Assembly (NCBI GenBank): GCA_965200895.1
Contig: CBDAVM010000001.1
Span: forward strand, 2,294,001 to 2,358,000
DNA: 64,000 nt
From: WTFV01 sp965200895
GTDB lineage: Bacteria; Acidobacteriota; Vicinamibacteria; Vicinamibacterales; UBA8438
Direction: 5' to 3'
Part shown: positions 1-8,986 of the stretch, piece by piece
How positions within the stretch are numbered: the first letter of the stretch is position 1
Layout: every line of letters starts with the position of its first letter
Made by a program: the position numbers and the translations under genes
The notes under the pieces: generated by a model
What the model saw: only the letters and a program-made list of their open reading frames with translations
The model's database searches: none
What the model was told of the DNA's origin: nothing

Positions 1-686
1 AGGTGCTCCAGTCCGGCCCGCTCGCGGCCGTCGCCCGCGACCACCAGCCGCACCGGCGCGCGTACCGCCGGCATGGCGCGGATCGCCAGGTCGACCCGCT
101 TGATCGCCAGGAGCTGTCCGACCGAGAGCACGTAGTCCCCGTAGGGGCCCGGCGCCAGCCGGTCCGCCAGCGGCGGCGGGTGGTAGAGCGGCGTCGCTGC
201 CAGGCCGTTGAAGCGCTCGAGCCGCGCGGCCACGTTCCGCGAGTTGGCGAATACGTGGCGGCACTCCAGGAGCATCTCGCGGTCGAGACGCATCAGGGTC
301 TCCCGCAGGCCGACGTCCCGGTCGTCGTGGGTGAACTCGCTGAAGTCGGTCCCGCACAGGTCGTAGGCGGGGCGGTACTGGTGCAGGAGCCAGGTCACCT
401 TGCAGGGATGACGCACGAAGTAGCTCGGAAACCGCGACGCCACCACCAGGTCGATCGGCTCGCCGGCGCTCTCGCTCAGGTCCAGCAGGCGCCACGCTGC
501 GGCGTGGGCCAGGATCTCCCGGGGCGGATACCACTTGAAGGGCAGCATCACCTGCTCGGCGCGATGGCCCCGCCGCCGGAGCTGGTCGACGAGGCCGCGG
601 GTGTGCGCCTCGGCGCCGCCTTCGAGAAACGGCACCTGCGTGGCGCAGACGATGATCCGCCTGGAGCCGGCCACGGGACGGCTCAT
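1..686 (-). CDS. Glycosyltransferase family 4, N-terminal part (runs off the window)
   Basis: Read on the minus strand from an ATG at 686, this frame stays open to base 1, so the 3' end lies outside the window. The N-terminus contains VPFLEGGAEAHTRGLVDQL, the usual donor-side loop of GT-B family 4 glycosyltransferases. Residues near the cut read SVGQLLAIKRVDLAIRAM, the start of the second Rossmann domain. The protein is therefore a retaining sugar transferase that probably acts in the cytoplasm on a lipid-linked glycan. Its start codon overlaps the stop of the upstream O-antigen ligase (ATGA), which suggests translational coupling and a shared polysaccharide operon. The precise sugar cannot be told. 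Confidence 0.85.
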   Translation of the reverse strand, partial: MSRPVAGSRRIIVCATQVPFLEGGAEAHTRGLVDQLRRRGHRAEQVMLPFKWYPPREILAHAAAWRLLDLSESAGEPIDLVVASRFPSYFVRHPCKVTWLLHQYRPAYDLCGTDFSEFTHDDRDVGLRETLMRLDREMLLECRHVFANSRNVAARLERFNGLAATPLYHPPPLADRLAPGPYGDYVLSVGQLLAIKRVDLAIRAMPAVRAPVRLVVAGDGRERAGLEH

Positions 687-2737
687 GGCGGTCCGCCGCC
701 GGCCAGCTCGATGACGCCCACCTTGATCCCCAGGATGCGGCCGTCGCCGTTGCGGCGCTCGCGCGGGGGCCAGGGCGGATCGACCGCCAGATCCAGCCGG
801 TGCAGGCCGCGGCCCGGGGGCTCGGCGAGCCGCATCGCCAGCTCGGTCCAGTTGCGGTCGGCCAGCCGGACCCGTGTCATCGGTTGCCCGCCGAGGGCGA
901 AGGATACGGTCACGGGCCGGTCCGGGCCGGCGTGCAGCGCCCGCAGCGGGATCCGTACCGCCTGCGTCTCGCCGGGCAACAGGAAGCTTGCCCGCGGGCC
1001 GCTCCAGCGGAAGCGCGGCCCGCCGCGCTCGGTATCCCAGGCGTAGGTGCCGCCGCGCAGCTCGTCGAGGGGCGAGCGCGGCTGCCCGACCGTCAGTCCC
1101 CGCACCGCCGCGTCGGCCCGGAACGGCAGCGTGGTCAGCAGGAACAGAACCGCGGCCCAGCCCGCCGCGGCTTGTCGCGGCCGGCCCGGGGGCGGGGGCG
1201 GCAGCGCCTGCCGGGCCTGGGCCACCGCCAGGGCAAGCACGATCCAGAACGGGTAGGCGGTCTCGCTGGTCAGCAGCGGGTGTCCGGCCAGACAGGTCAG
1301 CAGGAACGCTCCGGCTCCCGCCCCCGCGCCAGCGACCAGCGGGTCCGGACCGTGCCGCGCCCGGACCGCCTTCCGGATGCCCAGGGCGCCGGCGGCCAGC
1401 AGGCCGAGGAAGGCGAGGATGCCGACTGCGCCCAGCTCCGCGGCGATCTGCAGGAAGTTGTTGTGTGCGTTCTCGCGCCGCCACCGCGGCGGCATGGAAT
1501 CGGCGGCGTACTGGTCGGACAGGGCGTAGTAACGTCCCGCGCCGACCCCGAACACCGGTGCGGCGGCCCACATGCGCAGGCTGCGGGCCGTGAACTCGAC
1601 GCGCAGGTCCAGGCCGTCCCGCGCCGCCGCCACGCCGCCGCGGTCCGGGTACGCCACGACGATCGTCAGCGGCAGGGCCAGCACGGCGGCGGCCAGCGCG
1701 CCCGCCACGGCCAGGCGGAGCCGGCCGCTCATCTCGCGCCGGTGCGTCCGGAGCCGGTGCGCGCCGGCGGCCAGCCCCACGACGGCGGCGGCGGCCAGCG
1801 CGGTGCGCGATCCCGACAACCAGCAGGCCGCCCCCGCGGCCAGCAGGGGCAGTGCGAACCGGCGTGCCCGGTCCCGGCCGGCGGCCAGTCCGAGGCCGGT
1901 CAGCGCCGCCAGCAGGAAATAGGACCCGGTCGCGTTGACGTCCCCGACGTGGCCGGCCAGCCGGTGGCCGCCCCGGAGGTATCCGGCCGGGGTGGCCGCC
2001 GAGTCCGCGGCGCGCAGGTCCGCCAGCATCACGTGCGCGTTGATGGCCGCCGCTCCCGCCGCCCCGGCCAGCGTGGCGACGGCGAGCCGCCGCGGCAGCT
2101 CGGGCTCCCGCCGGCTCCAGGCGACCACCACCAGCAGCAGCGCCGCGCCCTCGATGAGCAGGGCGGCCGCCGTCAGGCCCGGGACCGTCGGCGCCGCCGA
2201 CAGGTAGCCGTCCGACAGGACGGCCCACACCGTGGCGAGCGGCCATCGTCCGGGCCGGCCCGCCTGGGCCACGGCCAGCTCCACCGCTGCCGAGGCGGCT
2301 GCGGTCGCCGCCAGCAGCACGGCGGCCGATCCCAGCGCCGGGGGCAGGTCGGGCGCGTTGTCGTCGCGCCGCCGGGCATCGAACGCGAGCCGTACGAGCG
2401 TCCCGGCGAGCACCGCCAGCACGATGCCTTCGGCCAGGCGCAGCGCGTGCAGGTCGGCGGCCCGCCCCAGCCAGCGCGACATCGGGATCAGCGCGGTGGC
2501 GGCGACCAGGCCGGCGCCGGGACGCCAGACCGAGAGGGCCGCCAGCACGAGCAGGGCCAGCGCTGCGAGCGGCGGTCCACGGTCCGGGCCGGCGGCCGAC
2601 AACAGCGGGAGACCGGCCGCCCCGGCCGCCGCCAGCGTGAGGGCCGCCCGGACGGTCGGCGCGCCGACCATCACGATGCGGCGCGCATGCGCCACCGCGA
2701 AAACCCGACGCCGGACCGGTTCGGAAAGCAGGCGCAT
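683..2737 (-). CDS. O-antigen ligase / Wzy-type polymerase family membrane protein
   Basis: A long, strongly hydrophobic protein of about 684 residues with many predicted membrane helices. It has the Wzy_C/WaaL-type periplasmic signature: SGSRTALAAAAVVGL in the middle, and then ENAHNNFLQIAAELGAVG with the conserved histidine. Members of this family transfer or polymerise undecaprenyl-linked glycans at the periplasmic face. The last ~110 residues are hydrophilic and look like an appended beta-rich domain, longer than the usual ligase of about 400-450 residues. The frame can be extended upstream to a GTG at 2842, but that would overlap the epimerase gene. The ATG near 2737 removes the overlap and precedes the hydrophobic region, so I prefer it. 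Confidence 0.85.
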   Translation of the reverse strand: MRLLSEPVRRRVFAVAHARRIVMVGAPTVRAALTLAAAGAAGLPLLSAAGPDRGPPLAALALLVLAALSVWRPGAGLVAATALIPMSRWLGRAADLHALRLAEGIVLAVLAGTLVRLAFDARRRDDNAPDLPPALGSAAVLLAATAAASAAVELAVAQAGRPGRWPLATVWAVLSDGYLSAAPTVPGLTAAALLIEGAALLLVVVAWSRREPELPRRLAVATLAGAAGAAAINAHVMLADLRAADSAATPAGYLRGGHRLAGHVGDVNATGSYFLLAALTGLGLAAGRDRARRFALPLLAAGAACWLSGSRTALAAAAVVGLAAGAHRLRTHRREMSGRLRLAVAGALAAAVLALPLTIVVAYPDRGGVAAARDGLDLRVEFTARSLRMWAAAPVFGVGAGRYYALSDQYAADSMPPRWRRENAHNNFLQIAAELGAVGILAFLGLLAAGALGIRKAVRARHGPDPLVAGAGAGAGAFLLTCLAGHPLLTSETAYPFWIVLALAVAQARQALPPPPPGRPRQAAAGWAAVLFLLTTLPFRADAAVRGLTVGQPRSPLDELRGGTYAWDTERGGPRFRWSGPRASFLLPGETQAVRIPLRALHAGPDRPVTVSFALGGQPMTRVRLADRNWTELAMRLAEPPGRGLHRLDLAVDPPWPPRERRNGDGRILGIKVGVIELAGGGPP

Positions 2738-2763
2738 GACCGTCACGATGCCGTGGGCATGCC

Positions 2764-3738
2764 TCACCGCGAGGGGCGTTTCGCGCGCTCGTGAGCCACG
2801 ACGCGGGCCAGGATGTCGGCCAGTCCCACGGTCGGCGTCCACCCGATCAGCGCCCGGATCTTCGCGATGTCCGGCACCCGCCGCGGCAGGTCCTCGAAGC
2901 CGGCCTCGTAGGCCTCGTCGTAGGGCACCGTCACGATCGGCGAGCGGCTGCCGGCGGCGTCCCGCACGCGCTCGGCGAGGGTGCGGATGGAGACCTCCTC
3001 GGGATTGCCGATGTTGAACACCTCGCCGCCGGCGCGCGGCTCGCCGGCCAGTCCGACCAGGGCCCGCACGACATCGCCGACATCGGCGAAGCTGCGCGTC
3101 TGCGAGCCGTCGCCGAACACCGTCAGCGGCTCGCCGGCCAGGGCCTGCCGCACGAACGTGGGCACCACCATCCCGTAGCGCGCGGTCTGGCGCGGCCCGA
3201 CCGTGTTGAAGAGCCGCACGACGGTCACCGGAAGCTGGCGCTCCTTCCAGTAGGCCAGACCCAGGAACTCGTCCAGCGCCTTGCTGCAGGCGTAGGCCCA
3301 GCGGTGCTGCCGGGGCGGGCCGAGCACCAGGGCGGAAGTCTCGCTGAACGGCACGCAGGCGCCCTTGCCGTACACCTCGGACGTGGAGGCGAGGATCACC
3401 GGCGTGCGCCGGCGACCGGCGTACCGCAGCACCAGCTCCGTACCGTGGACGTTGGTCTCGATCGTGCGGACCGGCGCGTCGACGATCAGCCGCACGCCGA
3501 CCGCGGCGGCGAGATGGAAGACGGTGTCGCAGCGAGCGATGCGGGCTTCGAGCAGCGCCTCGTTGAAGATGGTGTCGACGGTGAGCGCGAAGCCGGGCCG
3601 CGTGCGGAGCGGCTCGATGTTGGCGAGGCTGCCGGTCGACAGGTCGTCGATGACGTGCACCGTGTGCCCGCAGGAGAGCAGTCGTTCGGACAGGTGGGAG
3701 CCGATGAAGCCGGCGCCGCCGGTGACGAGAAAGTTCAT
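2764..3738 (-). CDS. NAD-dependent nucleotide-sugar epimerase/dehydratase (SDR family)
   Basis: 324 residues, the usual length for extended short-chain dehydrogenases acting on nucleotide sugars. The Rossmann motif TGGAGFIG lies at residues 6-13, an acidic DD pair at 31-32 would bind the NAD ribose, STSEVYG lies at 118-124, and the catalytic YxxxK is Y149/K153. The closest subfamilies by eye are UDP-glucose 4-epimerase and UDP-glucuronate decarboxylase; the exact substrate is not decidable. It heads the minus-strand glycan block and is divergent from the glycosyltransferase at 3805, so it likely supplies a nucleotide sugar for the same polymer. Confidence 0.88.
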   Translation of the reverse strand: MNFLVTGGAGFIGSHLSERLLSCGHTVHVIDDLSTGSLANIEPLRTRPGFALTVDTIFNEALLEARIARCDTVFHLAAAVGVRLIVDAPVRTIETNVHGTELVLRYAGRRRTPVILASTSEVYGKGACVPFSETSALVLGPPRQHRWAYACSKALDEFLGLAYWKERQLPVTVVRLFNTVGPRQTARYGMVVPTFVRQALAGEPLTVFGDGSQTRSFADVGDVVRALVGLAGEPRAGGEVFNIGNPEEVSIRTLAERVRDAAGSRSPIVTVPYDEAYEAGFEDLPRRVPDIAKIRALIGWTPTVGLADILARVVAHERAKRPSR

Positions 3739-3804
3739 ATGCTCAGAGCAGATGCTACACTGTGCGGCTGGTTCTCCCTGTCACCGCCGGATTCCACCAG
3801 TTCC
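3739..3804. promoter_or_regulatory. Divergent intergenic region between two glycan operons
   Basis: Only 66 bp separate the epimerase start on the minus strand from the glycosyltransferase start on the plus strand, so promoters for both directions must lie here or overlap the coding ends. The sequence TACACT near 3758 could serve as a plus-strand -10 element, but no convincing -35 is visible. The assignment is positional. Confidence 0.4.
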
Positions 3805-5028
3805 ATGCGCGTACTATTGCTGCACAACAACTTCCCGTCCCAGTTCGGCCCGCTTGCGCGTTTCCTGACGCAGCGGGGACACGACGTCACTTTCGGCACC
3901 CAATGGGAAGGCGCGCCGCCGGAGTGGCTGCGCATGGTCCGTTTTCGCCCGCAGCGCAAGGTGTACGACAAGCAGCATCCCTACCTCCGTTTCGTCGAGA
4001 ACGCCGTCCTCGGCGGAGAGGCGTTCGCGCGCGTCGCCTGGAAGCTGAAGGAGGACGGTTACCGGCCCGACGTGATCCTGGCCCACGCGGGGACGGGGCC
4101 GGGGATGTACGCCCGCGACATCTGGCCGGACGCAAGGTACGTCGGCTACTTCGAATGGTACTACCGGCCGGCCGGTTCCGACCTGGGTTTCCTGGCCCCG
4201 CCGTCGCGGGACGGCGTGCACCGGGTGCGGACGATGAACGCCCCCATTCTGGTCGACTTCGCGGCCTCCAACTGGGGTATCGTTCCGACCGTCTGGCAGG
4301 CGGCGCAGTTTCCGGCAAGCCTGCGGAGCCGGCTGACCGTGCAGCACGACGGCGTCGACACCGACTATTTCGCGCCGCAGCCGGGACAGCGGTTGAAGCT
4401 GCCGGAGCTGGACCTGTCCCAGGCCGAGGAGATCGTCACCTACGTGGCGCGCGGCATGGAGCCCTACCGCGGCTTTCCGCAGGCGATGGCTGCGTTCGCC
4501 GCGGTGCAGAAGCGCCGCCCCGGCGCGCACATCGTGATTGTGGGCGCGGACCGGGTCGCCTACGGGGCGAAGCTGCCGGACGGCGATACGTTCAAGCAGA
4601 AGATGCTGCGGGAACTCGACTTCGACCGCCGGAGGCTCCACTTCACCGGCCTGCTGCCGCGTAACCGGTATCGTGACGTGCTGCGCGCGTCGTCCGTACA
4701 CGTCTACCTGACGGTGCCCTTCGTGCTCTCCTGGTCGCTGATCGAGGCCCTGGCCACCGGCTGCGCGGTGGTCGCGTCGAATACGCCGCCGGTGCGCGAG
4801 GTGGTTCGGCACGGCGACAACGGGCTGCTGGTCGACTTCTTCGACAGCGACGGGCTCGCCGACCGGATCTGTGACGTGTTGGAGCGTTCGGCGTCGGGCG
4901 ACGAGAAGCTGGCCCGGCAGTGCGCCCGGGCCCGCCGGACCGCGGCGGAGCGCTATGCATGGAAGGCCCTGCTGCCGCGGCGCGTCCAGTTGCTCGAGGC
5001 GGTGGCCACCGGGCTGCTGGGCGGTTGA
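3805..5028 (+). CDS. Glycosyltransferase family 4
   Basis: 407 residues with a GT-B fold signature. The N-terminus MRVLLLHNNFPSQFGPL is typical of bacterial GT4 enzymes, and the C-terminal region SLIEALATGCAVVASNTPPVREVV is the nucleotide-sugar binding segment. An open frame continues upstream to 2791, but that part is the shadow of the epimerase; the ATG at 3805 begins the recognisable domain. The gene leads a plus-strand run followed by a type I secretion ATPase and a Wzm/Wzt pair. It is likely a cytoplasmic enzyme of surface glycan assembly. Confidence 0.87.
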   Translation: MRVLLLHNNFPSQFGPLARFLTQRGHDVTFGTQWEGAPPEWLRMVRFRPQRKVYDKQHPYLRFVENAVLGGEAFARVAWKLKEDGYRPDVILAHAGTGPGMYARDIWPDARYVGYFEWYYRPAGSDLGFLAPPSRDGVHRVRTMNAPILVDFAASNWGIVPTVWQAAQFPASLRSRLTVQHDGVDTDYFAPQPGQRLKLPELDLSQAEEIVTYVARGMEPYRGFPQAMAAFAAVQKRRPGAHIVIVGADRVAYGAKLPDGDTFKQKMLRELDFDRRRLHFTGLLPRNRYRDVLRASSVHVYLTVPFVLSWSLIEALATGCAVVASNTPPVREVVRHGDNGLLVDFFDSDGLADRICDVLERSASGDEKLARQCARARRTAAERYAWKALLPRRVQLLEAVATGLLGG

Positions 5029-5051
5029 GGAAAACCGCATGATATGATCCG

Positions 5052-6779
5052 GTGTCGTCACCGTACCAGGTGCCTCCCTTGCTGGCCATTCCGAATCCTC
5101 TGAGCAGGGCCCTTGCGGCCTGCCGCCGTGTGTTCATCGCGGCGGCGTTGTTCAGCGCCTGCATGAACGTGCTGATGCTGACCGTGCCCATGTACATGAT
5201 GCAGGTGTACGACCGGGTGCTGACCACCGGCAACATCGACACGCTGCTGGCGCTCAGCGCCATGGTCGTCGTCGGGCTCGCCACGTTCGGTCTGCTCGAC
5301 GCGGTGCGCCTGCGGATTCTGGTGCGGGTCGGCGCGTGGCTCGACCGCGATCTGGGCAGCCCGGTGCTGGCCGGCGCGGTGGCCGAGGCGCGGCGGGCGG
5401 GCGGCGCCGTGTCCGCCCAGGGCCTGCGAGATCTGGCGACGCTGCGCGGGTACCTGTCCGGCGCCGGCGTCGTGCCGCTGCTGGACGCACCCTGGTCGCC
5501 GCTGTTCCTCGCGATCGTCTTCGTCATCCATCCCGTGCTCGGCTGGATCGGGCTGTTCGGCGCCGTGGTGCTGTTCGGCCTGGCGGTGCTGAACGACCGG
5601 ATTACCCGCGCCAGGCTCACCGAGGCCAACGAGGCGGCGACCAGCGCGCTGAACGCGGCCGACGCGGCCATCCGCAACTCGGACACCATCACCGCCATGG
5701 GCATGCTGCCCGCCCTCGCCCGGCGCTGGCGCGAGACGAGCGAGCGCAGCCTGGATCTGCAGACCTCGGCGACCGACGCCTCGGGCGGCATCGGCGCCGT
5801 CGCCAGGTTCTTCCGGCTCTGCCTGCAGGCGTCGATGCTCGGCGTCGGCGGGTACCTCGTGATCGGCAACCAGATGTCCGCCGGCAGCATCGTCGCCTCC
5901 GCCATCGTACTGGCGCGCGGTCTCGCCCCGATAGAGCAGTTGATCAACGCGTGGCGCAACCTCGTCGGGGCGCGGACCGCGTACGGCCGCCTCGCCGCCC
6001 TGCTCGTCCGGGCCCCGGCCGATCCGGGGGCGACGGTCCTGCCCCGGCCGACGGGCCGCGTGGAGTTCGACAAGGTGTCCTACGTGCCGCCCGGCGTTCG
6101 CCTGCCCATCATCCGCCAGATCTCCTTCCGTCTCGCGGCGGGCGGCGTGCTGGGCGTGGTCGGTCCGTCGGGCGCCGGCAAGACGACGCTGGTGCGCCTG
6201 CTGGTCGGCTCGCTGCAGCCTTCCACCGGGCACGTGCGACTGGACGGGGCGGACGTGGCGGTCTGGCCGGACGCGGACCGCGGGCGCCACGTCGGCTACC
6301 TGCCCCAGAACGTCGAGCTGTTCACGGGCACGGTGCGCGACAACATCGCCCGGCTCGGCGCAGCCAGCGACGACGACGTGCTGGCCGCGTCGCAGACCGC
6401 AGCGGCGCACGAGACGATCCTGGGGTTGCCGCTGGGCTACGACACGCCGATCGGCGACGGCGGGGTGCCGGTTTCCGGCGGCCAGCGGCAGCGGATCGGA
6501 CTCGCGCGGGCCCTGTTCGGCAACCCCGCGCTGGTCGTCCTCGACGAACCGAACGCCCATCTCGACGGCGATGGCGAAATGGCTCTGGCCGCGACGGTCA
6601 AGCGGCTGCGGGAGCAGGGCGTCACCGTCGTGCTCATCGCGCAACGGGCCGGCATGGCGGCGCTGGCGGATACGGTGCTGGTGCTCAACGCGGGGGCGAT
6701 AGACGCCTTCGGGCCGCGCAACGAGATCCTCCCACGCCTGCGCCGGGCGAACCTCGCGGCGGTGCGTCCCAGCGCATGA
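5052..6779 (+). CDS. Type I secretion ABC transporter (PrtD-like permease/ATPase)
   Basis: 575 residues: an N-terminal membrane domain of about six helices (roughly residues 20-310), then a nucleotide-binding domain. Walker A GPSGAGKT is at 371-378, the signature SGGQRQR starts at 475, and the Walker B aspartate and glutamate are D498/E499. The length and the single N-terminal membrane domain without a C39-like peptidase match PrtD/LapB-type exporters of RTX proteins. The switch histidine is replaced: the H-loop reads LIAQR with Q531 where T/A-H-R is usual. The RTX proteins at 9858 and 15692 are plausible cargo. No membrane-fusion or TolC partner is in the window. The start is GTG; a GAGG lies about 20 bases upstream, so the start is not certain. 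Confidence 0.88.
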   Translation: MSSPYQVPPLLAIPNPLSRALAACRRVFIAAALFSACMNVLMLTVPMYMMQVYDRVLTTGNIDTLLALSAMVVVGLATFGLLDAVRLRILVRVGAWLDRDLGSPVLAGAVAEARRAGGAVSAQGLRDLATLRGYLSGAGVVPLLDAPWSPLFLAIVFVIHPVLGWIGLFGAVVLFGLAVLNDRITRARLTEANEAATSALNAADAAIRNSDTITAMGMLPALARRWRETSERSLDLQTSATDASGGIGAVARFFRLCLQASMLGVGGYLVIGNQMSAGSIVASAIVLARGLAPIEQLINAWRNLVGARTAYGRLAALLVRAPADPGATVLPRPTGRVEFDKVSYVPPGVRLPIIRQISFRLAAGGVLGVVGPSGAGKTTLVRLLVGSLQPSTGHVRLDGADVAVWPDADRGRHVGYLPQNVELFTGTVRDNIARLGAASDDDVLAASQTAAAHETILGLPLGYDTPIGDGGVPVSGGQRQRIGLARALFGNPALVVLDEPNAHLDGDGEMALAATVKRLREQGVTVVLIAQRAGMAALADTVLVLNAGAIDAFGPRNEILPRLRRANLAAVRPSA

Positions 6780-7609
6780 CGCAGCCTGCCGGGGGGGTGG
6801 CCGAGGGAGGCGCCGTGCGCCTGTCGCACGCGTCCCGGGCCGCCGCCGATATCCTCGAAGGGCTCCGCGGCTGGGAATTCTGGAGCACGATTGGGCTGCA
6901 GGGCGTCCGGCGCGGCTACCGGCGCTCGGTGCTCGGTTCCTTCTGGCTGACGATTTCGCTGGCCGTCACCGTCACCGCGCTGAGCCTGCTGTACGGACAG
7001 TTGTTCGGGGTACCGCTCGACACCTACGTCCCCCACCTTGCCCTGGGGTTCATCGCGTGGCAGTTCATCGCGGGCGTGGTCAGCGGGAGCTGCAACGTCT
7101 TCGCTCGCCACAAGGCGTGGATCCTGAACGACCGGTGTCCCCTGTCGCTGTTCGTCTTCACCGACGTGTGGAGCAATCTGCTGGCGATGGCGCACAACGC
7201 GCCGGTGTACGTCGGGGTCGCGCTTCTCTTCCAGGTCCGGGCCGGCTTCGCGGCGCTGCAGATCGTGCCGGGGTTGGCCCTGGTGCTGATCAACGCGGTC
7301 TGGGTCGGTCTGCTGCTCGGCACCGTCTGCGTGCGGTTCCGGGACGTCGAGCCGATCGTCGGCAGCGTCATGCGCATCGCCTTCTTCCTGACACCGGTCA
7401 TCTGGCTGCCGGAAATGCTGGGCGAGCGGGCGCGTCTGGCGCTGTACAACCCGTTCACCTACTTCGTCGAGCTGATCCGGGCGCCGCTGCTGGGGCAGGC
7501 GGTGCCAGGCGTCACTTGGCTGCTGGTGCTGGCGGTGACGGCGGCCGGCTGGTCGCTGGCGGGGGCGGTGTTCGCGCAGTATCGGAGCCGCGTGCCCTAC
7601 TGGCTGTGA
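6776..7609 (+). CDS. ABC-2 polysaccharide/O-antigen export permease (Wzm/KpsM-like)
   Basis: 277 residues with about six membrane helices and the Wzm-type amphipathic N-terminus (GWEFWSTIGLQGVRRGYRRSVLG, shown here only in part as GYRRSVLGSFW). It is the membrane half of an exporter for undecaprenyl-linked polysaccharide. The ATG overlaps the stop of the type I secretion gene (ATGA), and the Wzt-like ATPase follows immediately, so the three genes are translationally coupled. A copy of 46 bp of its 3' end reappears inside the relic at 9299-9436. Confidence 0.88.
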   Translation: MTQPAGGVAEGGAVRLSHASRAAADILEGLRGWEFWSTIGLQGVRRGYRRSVLGSFWLTISLAVTVTALSLLYGQLFGVPLDTYVPHLALGFIAWQFIAGVVSGSCNVFARHKAWILNDRCPLSLFVFTDVWSNLLAMAHNAPVYVGVALLFQVRAGFAALQIVPGLALVLINAVWVGLLLGTVCVRFRDVEPIVGSVMRIAFFLTPVIWLPEMLGERARLALYNPFTYFVELIRAPLLGQAVPGVTWLLVLAVTAAGWSLAGAVFAQYRSRVPYWL

Positions 7610-7617
7610 ACGGACCC

Positions 7618-8370
7618 ATGCTGGCGGTCGAGCTGGACGGCGTATGCGTCGACTTCCCCCTCTACGGGGCGGAGAGCCGGTCGCTCAAGAAGCGACTGCT
7701 GGGCCGGCGCATCGGCTCGCGGGTCAGCTACGGCACCCGGCACGTGGTGACCATCCACGCGCTGCGCGACGTCTCGTTGCGCATCCGGCAAGGCGAGCGG
7801 GTCGGCCTGGTCGGGGCCAACGGCGCCGGCAAGTCGACGCTGCTGCGCACCATGGCGGGCATCTACGAGCCGGCGCGGGGCCGGGTGCGGGTGCAGGGGC
7901 GCGTGACGACGATGTTCGGCCTCAATCTCGGCCTGGAGACCGACGCCACCGGCATGGAGAACATCCGCATCTGCGGGCTCGCGGCCGGCATGACGCGGCG
8001 GGAGATCGAGCGGAGCACGGCGGAGATCGCCGAGTTCACCGAGCTGGGAGACTATCTGGACTTCCCGCTGTTCAGCTACTCGGCGGGCATGAAGGCGCGC
8101 CTGGCGTTCGCCATCTCCACCGCGCGGCAGCCGGAGATCCTGCTGATGGACGAGTGGATCGGCGCGGGCGACGCGGACTTTCTCAAGAAGGTGCAGGCCC
8201 GGTTGCAGGCGTTGCTCGACCAGGTCGGGATCCTGGTGCTGGCATCGCACAACGAACCGCTGCTCGCCCGGTTGTGCAACCGCATCGTGCGGTTGGAACG
8301 GGGCGGCGTGGCCGCCGACTCGGCCGGGGCCGGGCGGCACCGCCGGTCGGTCGTCGATCGGTCGGCGTGA
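7618..8370 (+). CDS. ABC polysaccharide export ATPase (Wzt/KpsT-like)
   Basis: 250 residues. Walker A GANGAGKST begins at residue 66, a YSAGMKARLAFAI signature and the Walker B LLMDEWIGAGD follow, and the H-loop is LASHN. It lacks the long C-terminal carbohydrate-binding domain of O9a/O12-type Wzt, so it resembles KpsT/TagH-sized ATPases. A GTG at 7606 overlapping the wzm stop is an alternative start only four codons upstream. With the permease at 6776 it should export a lipid-linked glycan across the inner membrane. Part of its 3' end is duplicated at 9299-9436. Confidence 0.88.
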   Translation: MLAVELDGVCVDFPLYGAESRSLKKRLLGRRIGSRVSYGTRHVVTIHALRDVSLRIRQGERVGLVGANGAGKSTLLRTMAGIYEPARGRVRVQGRVTTMFGLNLGLETDATGMENIRICGLAAGMTRREIERSTAEIAEFTELGDYLDFPLFSYSAGMKARLAFAISTARQPEILLMDEWIGAGDADFLKKVQARLQALLDQVGILVLASHNEPLLARLCNRIVRLERGGVAADSAGAGRHRRSVVDRSA

Positions 8371-8441
8371 AGGGCGCGTGCGGGGGCGGTCCATGGACCG
8401 ACCGTGTCCGACCGTGTCCGACCGGTACGACTATAATCCAG

Positions 8442-8555
8442 ATGCACACCGAGATACGCGCGCTGCGCACCGAAATGCAGACCGAGATGCGCGAAATGCG
8501 TAGCCTGCTGCTGCAGATCCTCGAACGCACCGCGCCCCCCAACCCGGTCAACTGA
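8442..8555 (+). CDS. Small coiled-coil ORF, unknown function
   Basis: 37 residues rich in E, R, M and L with heptad spacing (TEIRALRTEMQTEMREM), ending in a proline-rich tail. It has no recognisable family. A perfect TATAAT at 8432-8437 sits just five bases before the ATG, so if the ORF is expressed from it, the mRNA would be leaderless. The two copies of a ten-base motif (accgtgtccg) at 8401-8420 lie just upstream. It could be a small relative of the coiled-coil proteins found elsewhere in this window, or chance. Confidence 0.3.
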   Translation: MHTEIRALRTEMQTEMREMRSLLLQILERTAPPNPVN

Positions 8556-8620
8556 CACCCGGTTGTACCCCCGGAAAGCGGCCCGGGTCGAGTTGGTCGA
8601 GGCTTCTCGCCGCTGGTGCT

Positions 8621-8986
8621 TCACGCGGCGTCGCGGTCCCGGCGCCCGGCGAGGAATCCCTCGAGGGCGCCTTCGAGCTTTGCCATCCGCTCCCGGTTCT
8701 CGCCGAGCTCTCGATGCACGCCCTCGAAGCCTTGGTGAATTTCCGTCTTGAGGACGTCGAGCCGCTTGTTCGTGTCGTCGAGCCGACTGTTCGTGTCGTC
8801 GATCCGTCTGTTCGTGTCGTCGAACCGCGTGCTCATCTCGCTCTTCAGCTCGGCGATGCGGTGCGTGTTGGCTTGCAGCTCCCTCGTGAACGCTGTTGTC
8901 AGCATGCGGAGCATGAACCCCAGAACCCCGACGACTCCGATACCGGTGCCGATGATCGAGAGGACGATCGCTGCGGTTGATGTCAT
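8621..8986 (-). CDS. Membrane-anchored coiled-coil protein with DDTN heptads
   Basis: 121 residues. One membrane helix at about residues 6-26 (IVLSIIGTGIGVVGVLGFML), then a coiled coil with repeated R-x-DDTN units at about 55-77, then a charged tail. Function is unknown. The architecture (short N-terminal anchor, repeat coiled coil) recalls Borrelia Bdr proteins and DUF1640/XhlA-like proteins, but that is a resemblance only. The same layout recurs at 12237, 31672 and 38275, with different repeat units. It is convergent to the small ORF at 8442. Confidence 0.65.
   Translation of the reverse strand: MTSTAAIVLSIIGTGIGVVGVLGFMLRMLTTAFTRELQANTHRIAELKSEMSTRFDDTNRRIDDTNSRLDDTNKRLDVLKTEIHQGFEGVHRELGENRERMAKLEGALEGFLAGRRDRDAA

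Noticed and set aside
2737..2842. GTG at 2842 as start of the O-antigen ligase
   Set aside because: It would overlap the well-supported epimerase gene by about 80 bases and add residues without similarity to the family.
8432..8437. Perfect TATAAT as a promoter
   Set aside because: There is no acceptable -35 at the correct spacing and it is only five bases from the next ATG; kept only as a note on the small ORF.
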